From Myxococcales bacterium (GTDB lineage: Bacteria > Myxococcota_A > Polyangia > Polyangiales > Polyangiaceae): 41,806 nt of DNA. The stretch spans positions 1 to 41,806 of the forward strand of contig JACRDA010000165.1 of the NCBI GenBank assembly GCA_016212965.1, given 5' to 3'. This document shows, piece by piece, positions 33,800 through 41,806 of the stretch (within the stretch, counting starts at the first letter, position 1; each line of letters begins with the position of its first letter). The notes beneath the pieces are model-generated. The model made no database searches. It was not told the origin of the DNA and saw only the letters and a list, made by a program, of their open reading frames with translations. A program made the position numbers and the translations under genes.

Positions 33800-34194
33800 G
33801 GAAGCTGTCGCTCCTCGGCCTGCCGGACCTCGACGAGCCACGCCCCGTGTCGCTCGACGACCTCGCCGACGCGGCGGCTGCCGCGGCTGGCCTCGCGGAC
33901 CTCTGTGGCCGCTCGCGGGCCGCGGTGGCCGCGCGCCGTGCCGCCGCGCAGGCCGTGACCCGCTCGGCCGCGACCCGCCCGCCGAGCGCGCGCGAGCTCA
34001 CGTCGGCCCTCGGTGTCGGCCAGCACGCCGTGCGCAAGGTCCTGCTCCAGCCGGTCGAGCCCGCCCTCCTGCGCGCGGTGCGCCTGCAGCTCCGCGCGCG
34101 AGCAGCGCTGCGGTCGCGTGCCCTCGCGGCGGCCGACCGCGCGTGCGACGCTGCGGGCGACCTCGCGGGCGAGCCCGCAGCAACCTCGGTTTGA
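33796..34194 (+). pseudogene. Coding remnant with DnaA-C/RAYT-like helical C-terminus
   Basis: About 130 codons (from KLSLLGLPDLDEP to the TGA at 34192-34194) show the third-position G/C pattern of a real gene. No ATG, GTG or TTG start is available before an internal GTG at 33847; only a CTG sits at its 5' end, inside the membrane gene's stop. The segment SLDDLADAAAAAAGLADLCGRSR ... ELTSALGVGQHAVRKVL resembles the helical tail of REP-associated transposases or a DnaA-like HTH. It is probably the 3' part of a truncated gene. The family assignment is tentative. Confidence 0.45.
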
Positions 34195-34225
34195 AGCGCG
34201 ACCCCGACGGCGGGTAGAGTGGCCC

Positions 34226-35037
34226 ATGGCACGTGGAGTACGGGACGTCGGGCCACCGCAGAAGGCGCGCGGCCTCACGCAGCGCAGCCGCGTTGCGCTC
34301 GGAGTCCCGAACGCGAGCGGCCTCGCGGCGCTCCCCGGTGGCGCCTTCCTCGTTGTCGACGACGACCACGGGATCTACCACGCCGACGCATCGGGCAAGG
34401 CGCGGCTCGCGCACGCGAAGAGCGTGCGGCTCGGCGACCTCGAGGGGATCGCCTTCGACGCGGCGCGCGGCCGCGTCGTCGTCGTGTGCGAGGAAGGCGG
34501 GGCCGTGGTCGCCCTGCTCGTGAAGAAGCAGCGGGGCGCCTTTGCGCTCGGCGCGCCCGCGAAGCTCGGCCGGTTGCCCGCGATCGGCAGGGCGCACAAC
34601 AAGGGCTGGGAGGGCATCGCGTGGGTGCCGGCCGGCGTCTTCGGGCCGCACGAGACGCTGCTCGCGGTCCACGAGGGCAAGCCCAAGCGCCTCGGCGTCT
34701 TCGCGTATCCCGAGCTCGAGACGCGCGCTCTCTGCGAGCTGCCCGCGGCCGGCAAGAAGGCGCTCTGCGATCTGTCGGACGTCGCGTTCGAGTCAGGGAC
34801 CGGTCGCGGATCTTGAGCGACGAGTCGCGCGCGATCGCGACGTTCACGCTCCGGGGCCTCGGCGGGCGCGCCCCCTCGCTCGAGCTCCGCGAGACCTACG
34901 CGCTCGACGTCGGCAGGCGCGAGAAGCCCGAGGGCCTGTGCATCGACGGCGACACGATCTGGGTCGCGACCGACGGCGAGCCGTACCTCTACGAGCTCCG
35001 CCGGCCGCGCCGGCCGCGGGTAGCCGGCGCGGGGTAG
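34226..35037 (+). pseudogene. Beta-propeller protein (SdiA-regulated-like), interrupted by a frameshift
   Basis: The first part (ATG 34226 to about 34790) reads ASGLAALPGGAFLVVDDDHGIYHAD, LEGIAFDAARGRVVVV, NKGWEGIAWVP, TLLAVHEGKPKRLGVFAYPELE and LSDVAFES. It then runs out in GTGRGS and a stop at 34814-34816. The reading continues in the next frame as RILSDESRAIATFTL and KPEGLCIDGDTIWVATDGEPYLYEL to 35037. One missing base near 34795-34797 restores a single product of about 270 residues. Repeated WEGIA/PEGLC strands suggest an SdiA-regulated or esterase-like propeller. Genuine frameshift or sequencing error cannot be separated here. Confidence 0.7.
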
Positions 35038-35060
35038 AGCGAAGCGGACCGGGGTTGGCG

Positions 35061-35108
35061 ACGCGGGGGCGGGCGCGGGCGCGGGTGCGAGCGCGGGCGC
35101 GGGCGCGA
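35061..35108. repeat. GCGGGC hexamer low-complexity repeat
   Basis: About seven degenerate units of GCGGGC lie between the convergent frameshifted propeller gene and the acyl-CoA ligase gene. Pure G/C content makes it prone to slippage. No gene function is evident. Confidence 0.6.
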
Positions 35109-35113
35109 GAGCG

Positions 35114-36508
35114 TCAGGGGGCTTCGCTCTGCCAGGCGACGAGCTTGCCGGCGCCGTTGCCGAGCTCCGGGTCGAGGATGATCTCGATGCGGGCGTCGCG
35201 GCCGAAGAGCTCGCGCAGGGCGTGATCCACGACCTCGACGGAGATCGGCACGTGCGGCAAGGGGCGCAGGCGGAGCTCGAGCGCGAGGTCGGCGCGCTGC
35301 ACGAGGGCCTGCTGCACGAAGGGCACGAGCGGGCGGATGGTGCGCGCCACGTCGACCGAGGTGACGGTACTGCCGTCGAGGGCGCGGAAGCTCACGCTCG
35401 CGCGGCCCTCGAGGTCGAGGATGACGCGGGCCCGGCGCCCGTCGGGCAGGAGCGTCGTGCCGAGCCGGCCGTGGTCGCCGGTGCGGTAGCGCACGAGCGG
35501 GAGGTACGGATTGCGGCCGCCCGTCACCGTGATCTCCCCGCGCGCGCCCTCGGGCACGCGCTCGCCGTCCGCGTCGAGTGCCTCGACGTACACGTCGGGG
35601 CAGAGCACGACGTGGCCCTCGGCGTCCGGCAGGGTGGCCGCAACTGGGCCGGTCTCGGTCGCGGAGTAGAGATCGACGACGGCGGCGCCGAGCCCCTCGG
35701 ACACGGCGCTCGCCGCCGCGCGGGTGAGCGTGACCGCGCTCGACACGACGAGCTTCGGCCGGAGCGGCAGCTCGAGGCGCAGCGCCTCGGCGAGCGACAC
35801 CGGCTCGGAGGCGAGCACGGTCGGCGCCCAGGCGGCGAGGAAGCGCGCGCGTGACGCCGCGCCGCCCGCCCAGTCGTGGGCGGCGAGGTTCACCTTCGCG
35901 AGCAGCGCGCCGCCCCAGCCCGCGAGCGAGGTCGCGAACACGTACGTACGCTGCTGCACGCCCGCGTTGAGCGCGAAGGGCACGCCCGCCTCGGGCGCGA
36001 GCTTGACGCCGTGGAGGGCCGCTAGCCGTTCGAGGTGGGCGAGGTTCTGGACCATGGCGCCCGGGTGGCTCGGCACGACGACCGAGTGGCCCGTGGTGCC
36101 CGAGGTCGAGTACACGATCGCCCGATCGAGCTCCGCGTCGCGCGGCACGAGCTCCGCGAGCCGCCGCGCGACGTCCTCGCGCGACGAGGTCGGCAGGTCC
36201 GCGAAGTCGCGCGCGCAGTCGAAACCGTAGGGCAGGGCGTCGAGGAGCGGCAGCGTGCCGCGCAGAGCGTCCACGCGCGCCGCCATGGCGGGGGAGGGCT
36301 CGGCCGCGGCCTCGAGCGGCTCGTCGGCGAGGGCGCGCCGGAAGCGCGCGAGCGCCTCGAGCTCGCGCTCGCCTACGCGGTCGCCCATCGTGCGGTTCCA
36401 GCGCGGTGCGTCGGGGTGCTGGAGCCAGCGCGTCAGGCCCTGCCACGCGCGCTCGCCGAGCAGCGGGGCCCTCTGGCGCCAGTCGTCTGGGATGGCGGTC
36501 GGCTGCAT
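35114..36508 (-). CDS. AMP-forming acyl-CoA ligase, phenylacetate-CoA ligase-like
   Basis: This 464-residue member of the ANL superfamily is close to PaaK in size and order. Motifs are YSTSGTTGHSVVVP (ATP loop), YSATETGPV (motif A5), RYRTGDHGRLG (A8 region) and a C-terminal subdomain ending GNGAGKLVAW with the adenylation lysine. It would activate a carboxylic acid to its acyl-AMP and then acyl-CoA. It is the last gene of the MoxR/VWA operon, starting 2 bases after the preceding stop, which is an unusual neighbourhood for PaaK. Substrate unknown. Confidence 0.85.
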   Translation of the reverse strand: MQPTAIPDDWRQRAPLLGERAWQGLTRWLQHPDAPRWNRTMGDRVGERELEALARFRRALADEPLEAAAEPSPAMAARVDALRGTLPLLDALPYGFDCARDFADLPTSSREDVARRLAELVPRDAELDRAIVYSTSGTTGHSVVVPSHPGAMVQNLAHLERLAALHGVKLAPEAGVPFALNAGVQQRTYVFATSLAGWGGALLAKVNLAAHDWAGGAASRARFLAAWAPTVLASEPVSLAEALRLELPLRPKLVVSSAVTLTRAAASAVSEGLGAAVVDLYSATETGPVAATLPDAEGHVVLCPDVYVEALDADGERVPEGARGEITVTGGRNPYLPLVRYRTGDHGRLGTTLLPDGRRARVILDLEGRASVSFRALDGSTVTSVDVARTIRPLVPFVQQALVQRADLALELRLRPLPHVPISVEVVDHALRELFGRDARIEIILDPELGNGAGKLVAWQSEAP

Positions 36509-36510
36509 GG

Positions 36511-37122
36511 TCAGTCCTCGAAGGTCGTGCGCGCCGCCTGCAGGCGCTCCTCGTCCTCGCGGCGCTTGAGCTCCTCGAGCTTCTTCTTCCGCTCGGCCTC
36601 GCGCGTCTGCTCGCGCGCGCGCGCGTCGGCGAGCAGGCGCGCGCGCTTCGTGCTGTCGAGGGTCGCGAGCCGGTCCTCCGCGTCGGCGGGCCGCTCGTGG
36701 TCCGGAGCGAGCCCGAGGGCGTCGAGGCACACGCGCACGAGCTCCTCGCGCCTGTCCGGATCTTCGACGAAGGCGCGGGGCACGACGAGCGCCGCGAGCT
36801 CGCGCAAGCGGCCGGTGAGCAGGGCCGCGAGCTTGCCGGCGTCCGTGCCGGCGAACGCCTCGTCGTGGAGCAGCCAGGCGGCCACGAGCGCGACCCCGAG
36901 ATGGCGGCGCGCGGCCTTGCGCGCGTCGCCCGCGAGGGCGGAGGCCATGCGCACGGCCTCGAGCTCGGCCGGCTCGGCGGCGCGGGTCGCGCGATCGCGG
37001 AAGAGATCGGCCACGATGGCGGCCACCTCGACGTTCCCGGTCAACCGCGCGTCGACGGGCAGGAGAAAGCAGGCGGGCGCGGCCGCGAGCCGGTTCGAGA
37101 GTCGCTCCACGTCGAAGGTCAT
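36511..37122 (-). CDS. Helical protein of unknown function in MoxR/VWA operon
   Basis: This 203-residue protein has a globular N-terminal 140 residues (MTFDVERLSNRLAAAPACFLLPVDARLTGNVEVAAIV is typical of the start) and a charged coiled-coil tail (EAERKKKLEELKRREDEERLQ). No enzymatic motif, signal peptide or membrane segment. ATG 37122 overlaps the VWA gene stop as ATGA, so it is co-translated with it. I do not recognise a family. By position it is likely a partner or adaptor of the MoxR/VWA complex. Confidence 0.7.
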   Translation of the reverse strand: MTFDVERLSNRLAAAPACFLLPVDARLTGNVEVAAIVADLFRDRATRAAEPAELEAVRMASALAGDARKAARRHLGVALVAAWLLHDEAFAGTDAGKLAALLTGRLRELAALVVPRAFVEDPDRREELVRVCLDALGLAPDHERPADAEDRLATLDSTKRARLLADARAREQTREAERKKKLEELKRREDEERLQAARTTFED

Positions 37123-38969
37123 GCGCCCGCCTCCTCGAAGTGGAAGGTACGCCGCGCGAAGGCGCGCGCGAAGGCCACGAGCTCGGGCTCGCTCGCCACG
37201 AGGTGGACCTCGAAGCCGCACGCGGCGAGCTGGTCGATGTGGGCGCGGTAGTGATCCGAGCTCGCGAGGCGCAGCACCGCGGTGGCGCCGCCCCCGGCGC
37301 GCTCGACCGCCAGCCGGGCCGTGTCCCAGCCGCCGACCGTGCCCTCGATCTCGCCGAAGAGGTCGCTGTCGCTCACCACGAGCACGTGGGCGGGGCGGCC
37401 GCGCGCCCGCGGCGCCCGGACGAAGGTCTCGGCCAGACGCGGCAGGCCGAAGGAGCAGCCCGTGCCGAGGTAGTCGACGAGGACCGCCAGGATCGCCGCC
37501 TCGTCCCGCACGAAGCCCGCCGTCTCCGTGTGCGAGCCCTGCCCGTGCCACTCGCCCGAGAGACACGCCATGACGCGCGCGCCGGCGCGCAGGGCCGACA
37601 GCGTCAGCACCACGCCGGCGACGACCGGATAGGTGAGCTGGTGCGCCGGGTTGCCCATCGAGCCCGAGCAGTCGATGCCGACGTAGAGGTCGGGCGGGCG
37701 CCGCTCGGGCTCCCCGCCCTCGGTGACGCCGTAGCTGCGCTCGACCGTGGTCACGCCCGGCACGACGATCGGGCTCTTCAAGAGGGTCTCGAGCCAGTCG
37801 ATGCGCTCGAGCGGGCTCCCCGCTTCCCAGGCATCGAGGCCCTCGGGCAACGGCTCGCCCGCGCGCTCGACGCGCATCGCGGGAAAGGGGATGACGTGCG
37901 GCATGGCGAGCTCGCGGTAGTAGCGCGCGAGGAGCTCCTTCGGTTTGCGCGTCACGCCGACCGAGGCGAGCAGATCGAGGTACTGCTGGGGCGAGCGCCG
38001 CACGCTGCGCCGGTCGGGTCGCCCGTCGCCGCGGACCGCGGGGCGGGTGGGCCCTTCGGCTCGCGCGTCGCCGTCGCCCTCGTCCGCGGCGCTCGCGTCG
38101 TCCTCGAGGTCGCCCGCGATGCGCGCGTCGACGGCGGGGTGCTCGACCGCGGCGGGGTCGAAGTCGTCGTCGGTGAGCCCGTCGGGGATGGTGTCGCCGA
38201 CGGGCGTGCCCGCGGTGTCGAGCCACTGGGGCACGGCCGGCGTGTCGGGCGCCATCTTCTCGAGGTAGGGCTCGAGGAGCTTCGCGAACGACGCCGCGCC
38301 GTCGAGGAAGCGCTCGCGGAACAGGCGCACGATGCGCGCGCCGAGCTCGGCGTCGGCGTCCACCTCGGGGCTCGGCCGCGCGACGAGCGAGCTCCCGGGC
38401 AGGCGCCAGAGCCGCTCGTACATGCGCAGGTACACGGTCCAGAGCGGCCCGGCCGGGTCGCGGCGCAGCACCCGGTAGACCGCGGCGAGATCGACCCCCG
38501 CGCTCCGCACGAGCCGGTCGTTGAGCAAAAGGTCCGTGTAGAGGTTCGCGACGAGGCCCGCGAGCGAGGCCTGGGCCGGCGGCAGCGTGCGGCGGATGCG
38601 GTCGTGCAGGCGCACGTGCTCGCGCAGCGTGCCGGGCGCGTGCACGTAGTGGCCGACCTCGTGAGCGAGGATGGCGCGCGCGTGGGGCTCGAGCCCGAGC
38701 TCGACCACCTGCCGGAGGCTGACGACGATGCGCTCGTCCCGGAGGCGGATCATCGCGAACGAGCCCGTCAGGCCCTCGCGCTTCTCGTCCGCCACCGTGT
38801 GGCAGTAGACGGGCGGCAGGAGGCGCGTGTAGGGGCTGAGGGCGGCGAGCGCCGCGGGCCAGGCCGCGACGAAGGATGCCTCGGCGCGCGCGAGGGCGCC
38901 CGGTGTGGCGGCCGCGACGCCCGTGCCGGACGCGCCGGGCGTGGCGGGTGCCGCGGGCGCGCCGCTCAT
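37119..38969 (-). CDS. Zinc-metallopeptidase-like domain fused to a VWA domain
   Basis: In this 616-residue protein, the N-terminal region holds HEVGHYVHAPG (H103-E-V-G-H107, an HEXXH zinc site). The middle is acidic and low-complexity (about residues 285-325). A C-terminal von Willebrand A domain has the MIDAS motif DCSGSMG (about 432-438) and VVSDSDLFGEIEG. This matches the DUF2201/VWA-like metallopeptidases that partner with MoxR AAA+ ATPases. ATG 38969 overlaps the preceding gene's stop (ATGA). Such pairs remodel or activate client proteins, sometimes in conflict systems; the client is unknown here. Confidence 0.85.
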   Translation of the reverse strand: MSGAPAAPATPGASGTGVAAATPGALARAEASFVAAWPAALAALSPYTRLLPPVYCHTVADEKREGLTGSFAMIRLRDERIVVSLRQVVELGLEPHARAILAHEVGHYVHAPGTLREHVRLHDRIRRTLPPAQASLAGLVANLYTDLLLNDRLVRSAGVDLAAVYRVLRRDPAGPLWTVYLRMYERLWRLPGSSLVARPSPEVDADAELGARIVRLFRERFLDGAASFAKLLEPYLEKMAPDTPAVPQWLDTAGTPVGDTIPDGLTDDDFDPAAVEHPAVDARIAGDLEDDASAADEGDGDARAEGPTRPAVRGDGRPDRRSVRRSPQQYLDLLASVGVTRKPKELLARYYRELAMPHVIPFPAMRVERAGEPLPEGLDAWEAGSPLERIDWLETLLKSPIVVPGVTTVERSYGVTEGGEPERRPPDLYVGIDCSGSMGNPAHQLTYPVVAGVVLTLSALRAGARVMACLSGEWHGQGSHTETAGFVRDEAAILAVLVDYLGTGCSFGLPRLAETFVRAPRARGRPAHVLVVSDSDLFGEIEGTVGGWDTARLAVERAGGGATAVLRLASSDHYRAHIDQLAACGFEVHLVASEPELVAFARAFARRTFHFEEAGA

Positions 38970-39964
38970 GCGCCCTCGGCCCTCCGCCCGAGGACGAAGA
39001 CGGCGTGGCTCGTGGCGAGCGCCACCGCGGCCAGGCCCGGCGAGCTGGCCCCGCTCTTGGCGTCGCGGAGCGCGGGGAGCGTCACGCGCGCGCCGTCCCA
39101 GTCGACGACGCCGGCGGCGTTCACCGTGAGGACCTGCGCTTCCGAGGCTCCCTCGAGCAGGGCCTCGCAGCCGAGCGGGGTCGGCACGAGCCGGGCGCCG
39201 AACACGTCCGCGAAGAGCTCGCGCACGACGTCGCCGTCGGTCGCGTAGAGGCGCGCGCCGAGGCCGTAGACGTCGGGCGGGCGGGCGAAGGGACCGCCGA
39301 AGCCGACGAAGCCGCCCACGCGCGCGACGACGGCGGGCGGGCCGAGCCGGGCGCGGGAGCCGGGGGGCGCGAAGCGGCGCTCGGGCGCGGGGTCGAGCTC
39401 GCTCGAGCCCGTCAGCGCCTCGCAGAGCTCCGGCCCCAGCGCCGCCGCGCGCGCGAGCGCCTTGTCGCGCGCCTCGGCGAGCCCGAAGCGCCAGGCGAGC
39501 ACGAGGCCGGCGCCGTAGAGGGCCTCGTCCGACGCGGTGCAGCTCGGCGCGACGGCGCTCCAGGCGTCGAGCCAGCGCGTCGCCGTGTCGGGGCCGAGCT
39601 CGCGCTCGAGGCGCGCCCAGCCGTTGCCGAGCGCGCCGAGGAGGCGGAGTGGAGCGCGCACGAGGGCGGGGCCGAAGCCGGGCAGGGCCGCGACGAGCGC
39701 CGTCTCGAAGGCGCCCGCGGAGTGCGCGCCGAAGAGCCCGCGGGTCTGCCCGCGAAGCGCGACCTCGAACAGCGCGGTCGCGACGGCCGGCGCCTCGCTC
39801 GCGGCCGGCGCGCCGAGCGCGTCCACCACGGGCGCGACCGTGCGCCGGAGCAGCTCGAGCGCCACCGCGGGCTCGACCCCGCGGCCGTGCGCCCGGAAGA
39901 GCGCGTTCAGCCGCTCGCGCTCGCGGGCGCAGACGCCGCGGAAGAGCTCGCTCACGCCCGGCAT
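38966..39964 (-). CDS. Unknown protein, second gene of MoxR/VWA operon
   Basis: This 332-residue protein has an Ala/Leu-rich helical N-terminal two thirds (RTVAPVVDALGAPAASEAPAVATALFEVAL) and a beta-rich C-terminal part (YGLGARLYATDGDVV; AQVLTVNAAGVVDWDGARVTLPAL). No catalytic motif, signal peptide or membrane span is visible. The start lies inside the MoxR stop region (13-base overlap), and its stop overlaps the VWA gene. Strict linkage suggests it is a structural partner of the ATPase and the VWA-metallopeptidase. I cannot name a family. Confidence 0.7.
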   Translation of the reverse strand: MPGVSELFRGVCARERERLNALFRAHGRGVEPAVALELLRRTVAPVVDALGAPAASEAPAVATALFEVALRGQTRGLFGAHSAGAFETALVAALPGFGPALVRAPLRLLGALGNGWARLERELGPDTATRWLDAWSAVAPSCTASDEALYGAGLVLAWRFGLAEARDKALARAAALGPELCEALTGSSELDPAPERRFAPPGSRARLGPPAVVARVGGFVGFGGPFARPPDVYGLGARLYATDGDVVRELFADVFGARLVPTPLGCEALLEGASEAQVLTVNAAGVVDWDGARVTLPALRDAKSGASSPGLAAVALATSHAVFVLGRRAEGA

Positions 39965-41520
39965 CGCAGCCAGATCCGGTAGTTCGTGTAGCGCTGGTGG
40001 AGGTACTTCAGCGCGAGCACGTCGTCGTAGAGGTGCCCGTAGAGCTTGCCGCCCTTCTCCACGTCGCGGAGCGCGCGCTCGATGGCGGCGAGCCGCTCGT
40101 CGACGGCGCGCTCGCCGAGCCCCTCGAGCCCGCGCTCGAAGAGCTCGAGCTCGCGCGCGCAGGGATCACTGCGGTCGCGGTCGAGCCGGTCGTACTCCTG
40201 GCACGAGCGGTCGAAGAGCATGCGGATCCAGCTCACGAGGTCGCTGCGGTAGGCGGCGTGCTCGGGCGCGTCGAAGGCGGGCGCCGTCTTGTGCTGCACG
40301 AGCTTGTCGTGGAGCACGAAGGGCAGGATCTGGCGCACGTCCTCGAAGCCGACCTCGGCGTTGCCGCGGAAGTAGGCGAGCGCCTTGGCGAACACGAGGC
40401 AGGTCATGAGCGCGCGCACCGACAGGCCGTTGCGCGTCTGGGCGCCGATCGAGGTCGGATCCTCGAGCTCGCCGAGGCTCTCGAAGGGCACGCCCGCGAC
40501 CTTGACCGTGTCCTTCGTCATGTACTCGAGCCGCCGCGCCGCGGGCTCGAAGAACTCGAGCTCGGACGCGAAGAACGCGATGCGCTTCTGCAGGCCGGTC
40601 GCGAGCGGGATGGCGCGCACCTCGCGCTCGATGCGGTCGAGCTCCGCGGGGCTGAACACGATCTCCTCGGGCACGGCGTCCTCGGGCTTCACCCCCTCCT
40701 CGATGCGCTCGAGCAGGGCGCCGAGGAAGCGCGTGTTGAAGTGCAGCGCCTTGACGACGACGTCGATGCGGTCGCGCAGGGCCTCGATCACCTGGTAGGT
40801 GCCGCCGCCCGCGTCGTCGTTGGCCGTGAGGTACCAGGCGGCCGGCGGGCACTCGAAGATCTGATCGTAGATCTCCGCGTAATCGTCGCCCATCACCGTG
40901 AGCAGGGCCGACTGGGTGCGGGTCGGGATGCGGTTGTACTCGTCGATGATCTTGACGCGCATGCCGAGCCACTTGCGCCAGGCGATCTGGATCTCGTCCA
41001 TGCTCTTGGCCGACACGAGCGACGACGGCAGCGGGTTGCCGAGCAAGTCCGCGATGGTCATCTGCGGCTGGCCGTGCTGGATGCCCTGCCTCACCTCGCG
41101 GAGCGAGTAGCCAGCGAGGAGCGCGAGCAGGGTCGCGATGACGGTCTTGCCGCGCCCCGGGCCACCGACGAGTAGGCAGCGGCGCCGGACGGCGAGGTTG
41201 AGCAGCGGCAGGAGCACGTAGCTCGAGTAGCTCTGCGCCGTCGGCAGGCAGAGCGGCACCTTGCGGGCGCCGAGCGCGAAGGCGGCGGGCGGGTCGGCCT
41301 GGAACTCGATGTCGTAGAAGGGGCTGATGATCGCGTGGTTGACGACCCAGAAGTAGGCCTGCCGGAGCTTCTCGTCGAGGGGCGCCCCGCCCTCGGCGTC
41401 GCGGGGCGCGGCGTCGCCGAGCGGCCCCGAGTAGAGGTCGGCCACGTCGAAGGCATGACGCTCCGCAGCCGGCCGTGGACGGGTCGGCGCCTGACTGACT
41501 TGCTTGGACTTCGTCGGCAT
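39952..41520 (-). CDS. MoxR-type AAA+ ATPase
   Basis: This 522-residue protein has Walker A GGPGRGKT (119-126), Walker B IIDEYNRIP (DEYNR at 193-197, the MoxR/YifB-like DEhNR form), a GNPLPSSLV loop, sensor 1 WYLTAND and a long helical lid/C-terminal domain. I chose ATG 41520 rather than an upstream frame extension; the added residues would be Ser/Arg-rich and overlap the divergent promoter region. First gene of a five-gene operon with an HEXXH-VWA protein. MoxR ATPases act as chaperones that load metal or cofactors or remodel clients. Confidence 0.88.
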   Translation of the reverse strand: MPTKSKQVSQAPTRPRPAAERHAFDVADLYSGPLGDAAPRDAEGGAPLDEKLRQAYFWVVNHAIISPFYDIEFQADPPAAFALGARKVPLCLPTAQSYSSYVLLPLLNLAVRRRCLLVGGPGRGKTVIATLLALLAGYSLREVRQGIQHGQPQMTIADLLGNPLPSSLVSAKSMDEIQIAWRKWLGMRVKIIDEYNRIPTRTQSALLTVMGDDYAEIYDQIFECPPAAWYLTANDDAGGGTYQVIEALRDRIDVVVKALHFNTRFLGALLERIEEGVKPEDAVPEEIVFSPAELDRIEREVRAIPLATGLQKRIAFFASELEFFEPAARRLEYMTKDTVKVAGVPFESLGELEDPTSIGAQTRNGLSVRALMTCLVFAKALAYFRGNAEVGFEDVRQILPFVLHDKLVQHKTAPAFDAPEHAAYRSDLVSWIRMLFDRSCQEYDRLDRDRSDPCARELELFERGLEGLGERAVDERLAAIERALRDVEKGGKLYGHLYDDVLALKYLHQRYTNYRIWLRCRA

Positions 41521-41629
41521 GGGGTCGCGGGCGAGGAGCGTCGCCGCGACGGGGGCGCGGGGCAACGGGGACGTGCAGGGGCTCCCGGACCTGCTCCGCC
41601 GTGCGGAGCTCCGTGGTAACGTCGGTCCG

Positions 41630-41806
41630 ATGGTGCGCTTCGTCGGCCACGCCATCCGTGACCTCTACCGGCGCGAGCGCTGGCCCGCCTCGCTCAGGCG
41701 CCTGCTCGTGGCCGAAGGCATGTGCGAGTTCTACCGCACGCTCGCGCGCGGCCTCGCGCGGCCGCTCGCGCTCGCGCGCGCGGGTGCCGACGGCGCCGCC
41801 GAGCCC
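41630..41806 (+). CDS. N-terminal part of an unknown gene (runs off right edge)
   Basis: ATG 41630 opens a frame with strong third-position G/C bias that stays open for 59 codons to the window end: VRFVGHAIRDLYRRERWPASLRR, then MCEFYRTLARGLARPLALARAG. It starts 109 bases from the divergent MoxR gene. No family recognised from this much sequence. Confidence 0.55.
   Translation, partial: MVRFVGHAIRDLYRRERWPASLRRLLVAEGMCEFYRTLARGLARPLALARAGADGAAEP

Overview
High-GC (around 70%) bacterial chromosome segment. The source is most likely a myxobacterium-like deltaproteobacterium (Myxococcota, Polyangia-type). The clues are the strong G/C preference at third codon positions, the Gly/Ser/Ala-rich linker behind a lipobox in the secreted phosphatase, the SNF2+SWIM gene pair and the MoxR/VWA gene set. 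This taxonomic placement is inference. No rRNA, tRNA or CRISPR array was recognised.

Bases 1 to about 21,500 are an accessory region: a defence island rich in recombinases and decayed genes. It opens with the 5' part of an SNF2-type helicase coupled to an excisionase-like HTH gene (minus strand). A 1140-residue TM0106/RecB-like nuclease-exonuclease-SF1 helicase (plus strand) follows. Next comes a recombination module: a ParB-like accessory gene, a serine recombinase that has lost its catalytic N-terminus, and an intact tyrosine integrase. Downstream is a tightly coupled plus-strand operon (8667-14349): XRE-TIGR02391 regulator, 54-codon AlbA_2-like stub, TPR protein, RhuM, a second copy of the TPR protein, and a conserved protein of unknown function. 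Every junction in it is a 4-base GTGA or ATGA stop/start overlap. The operon is bracketed by the integrase region on its left and a decayed, deleted second copy of that region on its right (14331-14600). This makes it look like cargo of a mobile element and the best candidate here for an undescribed system. It is followed by an AbiE toxin-antitoxin pair lying among IS21-like remnants, then a coupled SNF2 helicase / SWIM zinc-finger / zinc-ribbon operon. Just upstream of that operon is a 45-base scar of another copy of the operon's last gene.

From about 21,580 the window looks like ordinary chromosome with stress and housekeeping genes: a VOC protein, an Arr-type rifamycin ADP-ribosyltransferase, DUF1801, a pyrimidine-dimer glycosylase, Dps, a PemK-like toxin coupled to an AlkD-like repair protein, cysteine desulfurase, DUF1697, a DHH phosphoesterase, a TerB-like protein, an ATP-grasp ligase, type I DnaJ, a thioesterase, a zinc-ribbon protein, a secreted metallophosphatase and a membrane protein. 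A coding remnant and a frameshifted beta-propeller gene follow.

The window closes with a five-gene minus-strand operon (35114-41520). It encodes a MoxR-type AAA+ ATPase, an unknown protein, an HEXXH-metallopeptidase/VWA fusion, a second unknown protein and an AMP-forming acyl-CoA ligase. The start of a divergent gene runs off the right edge.
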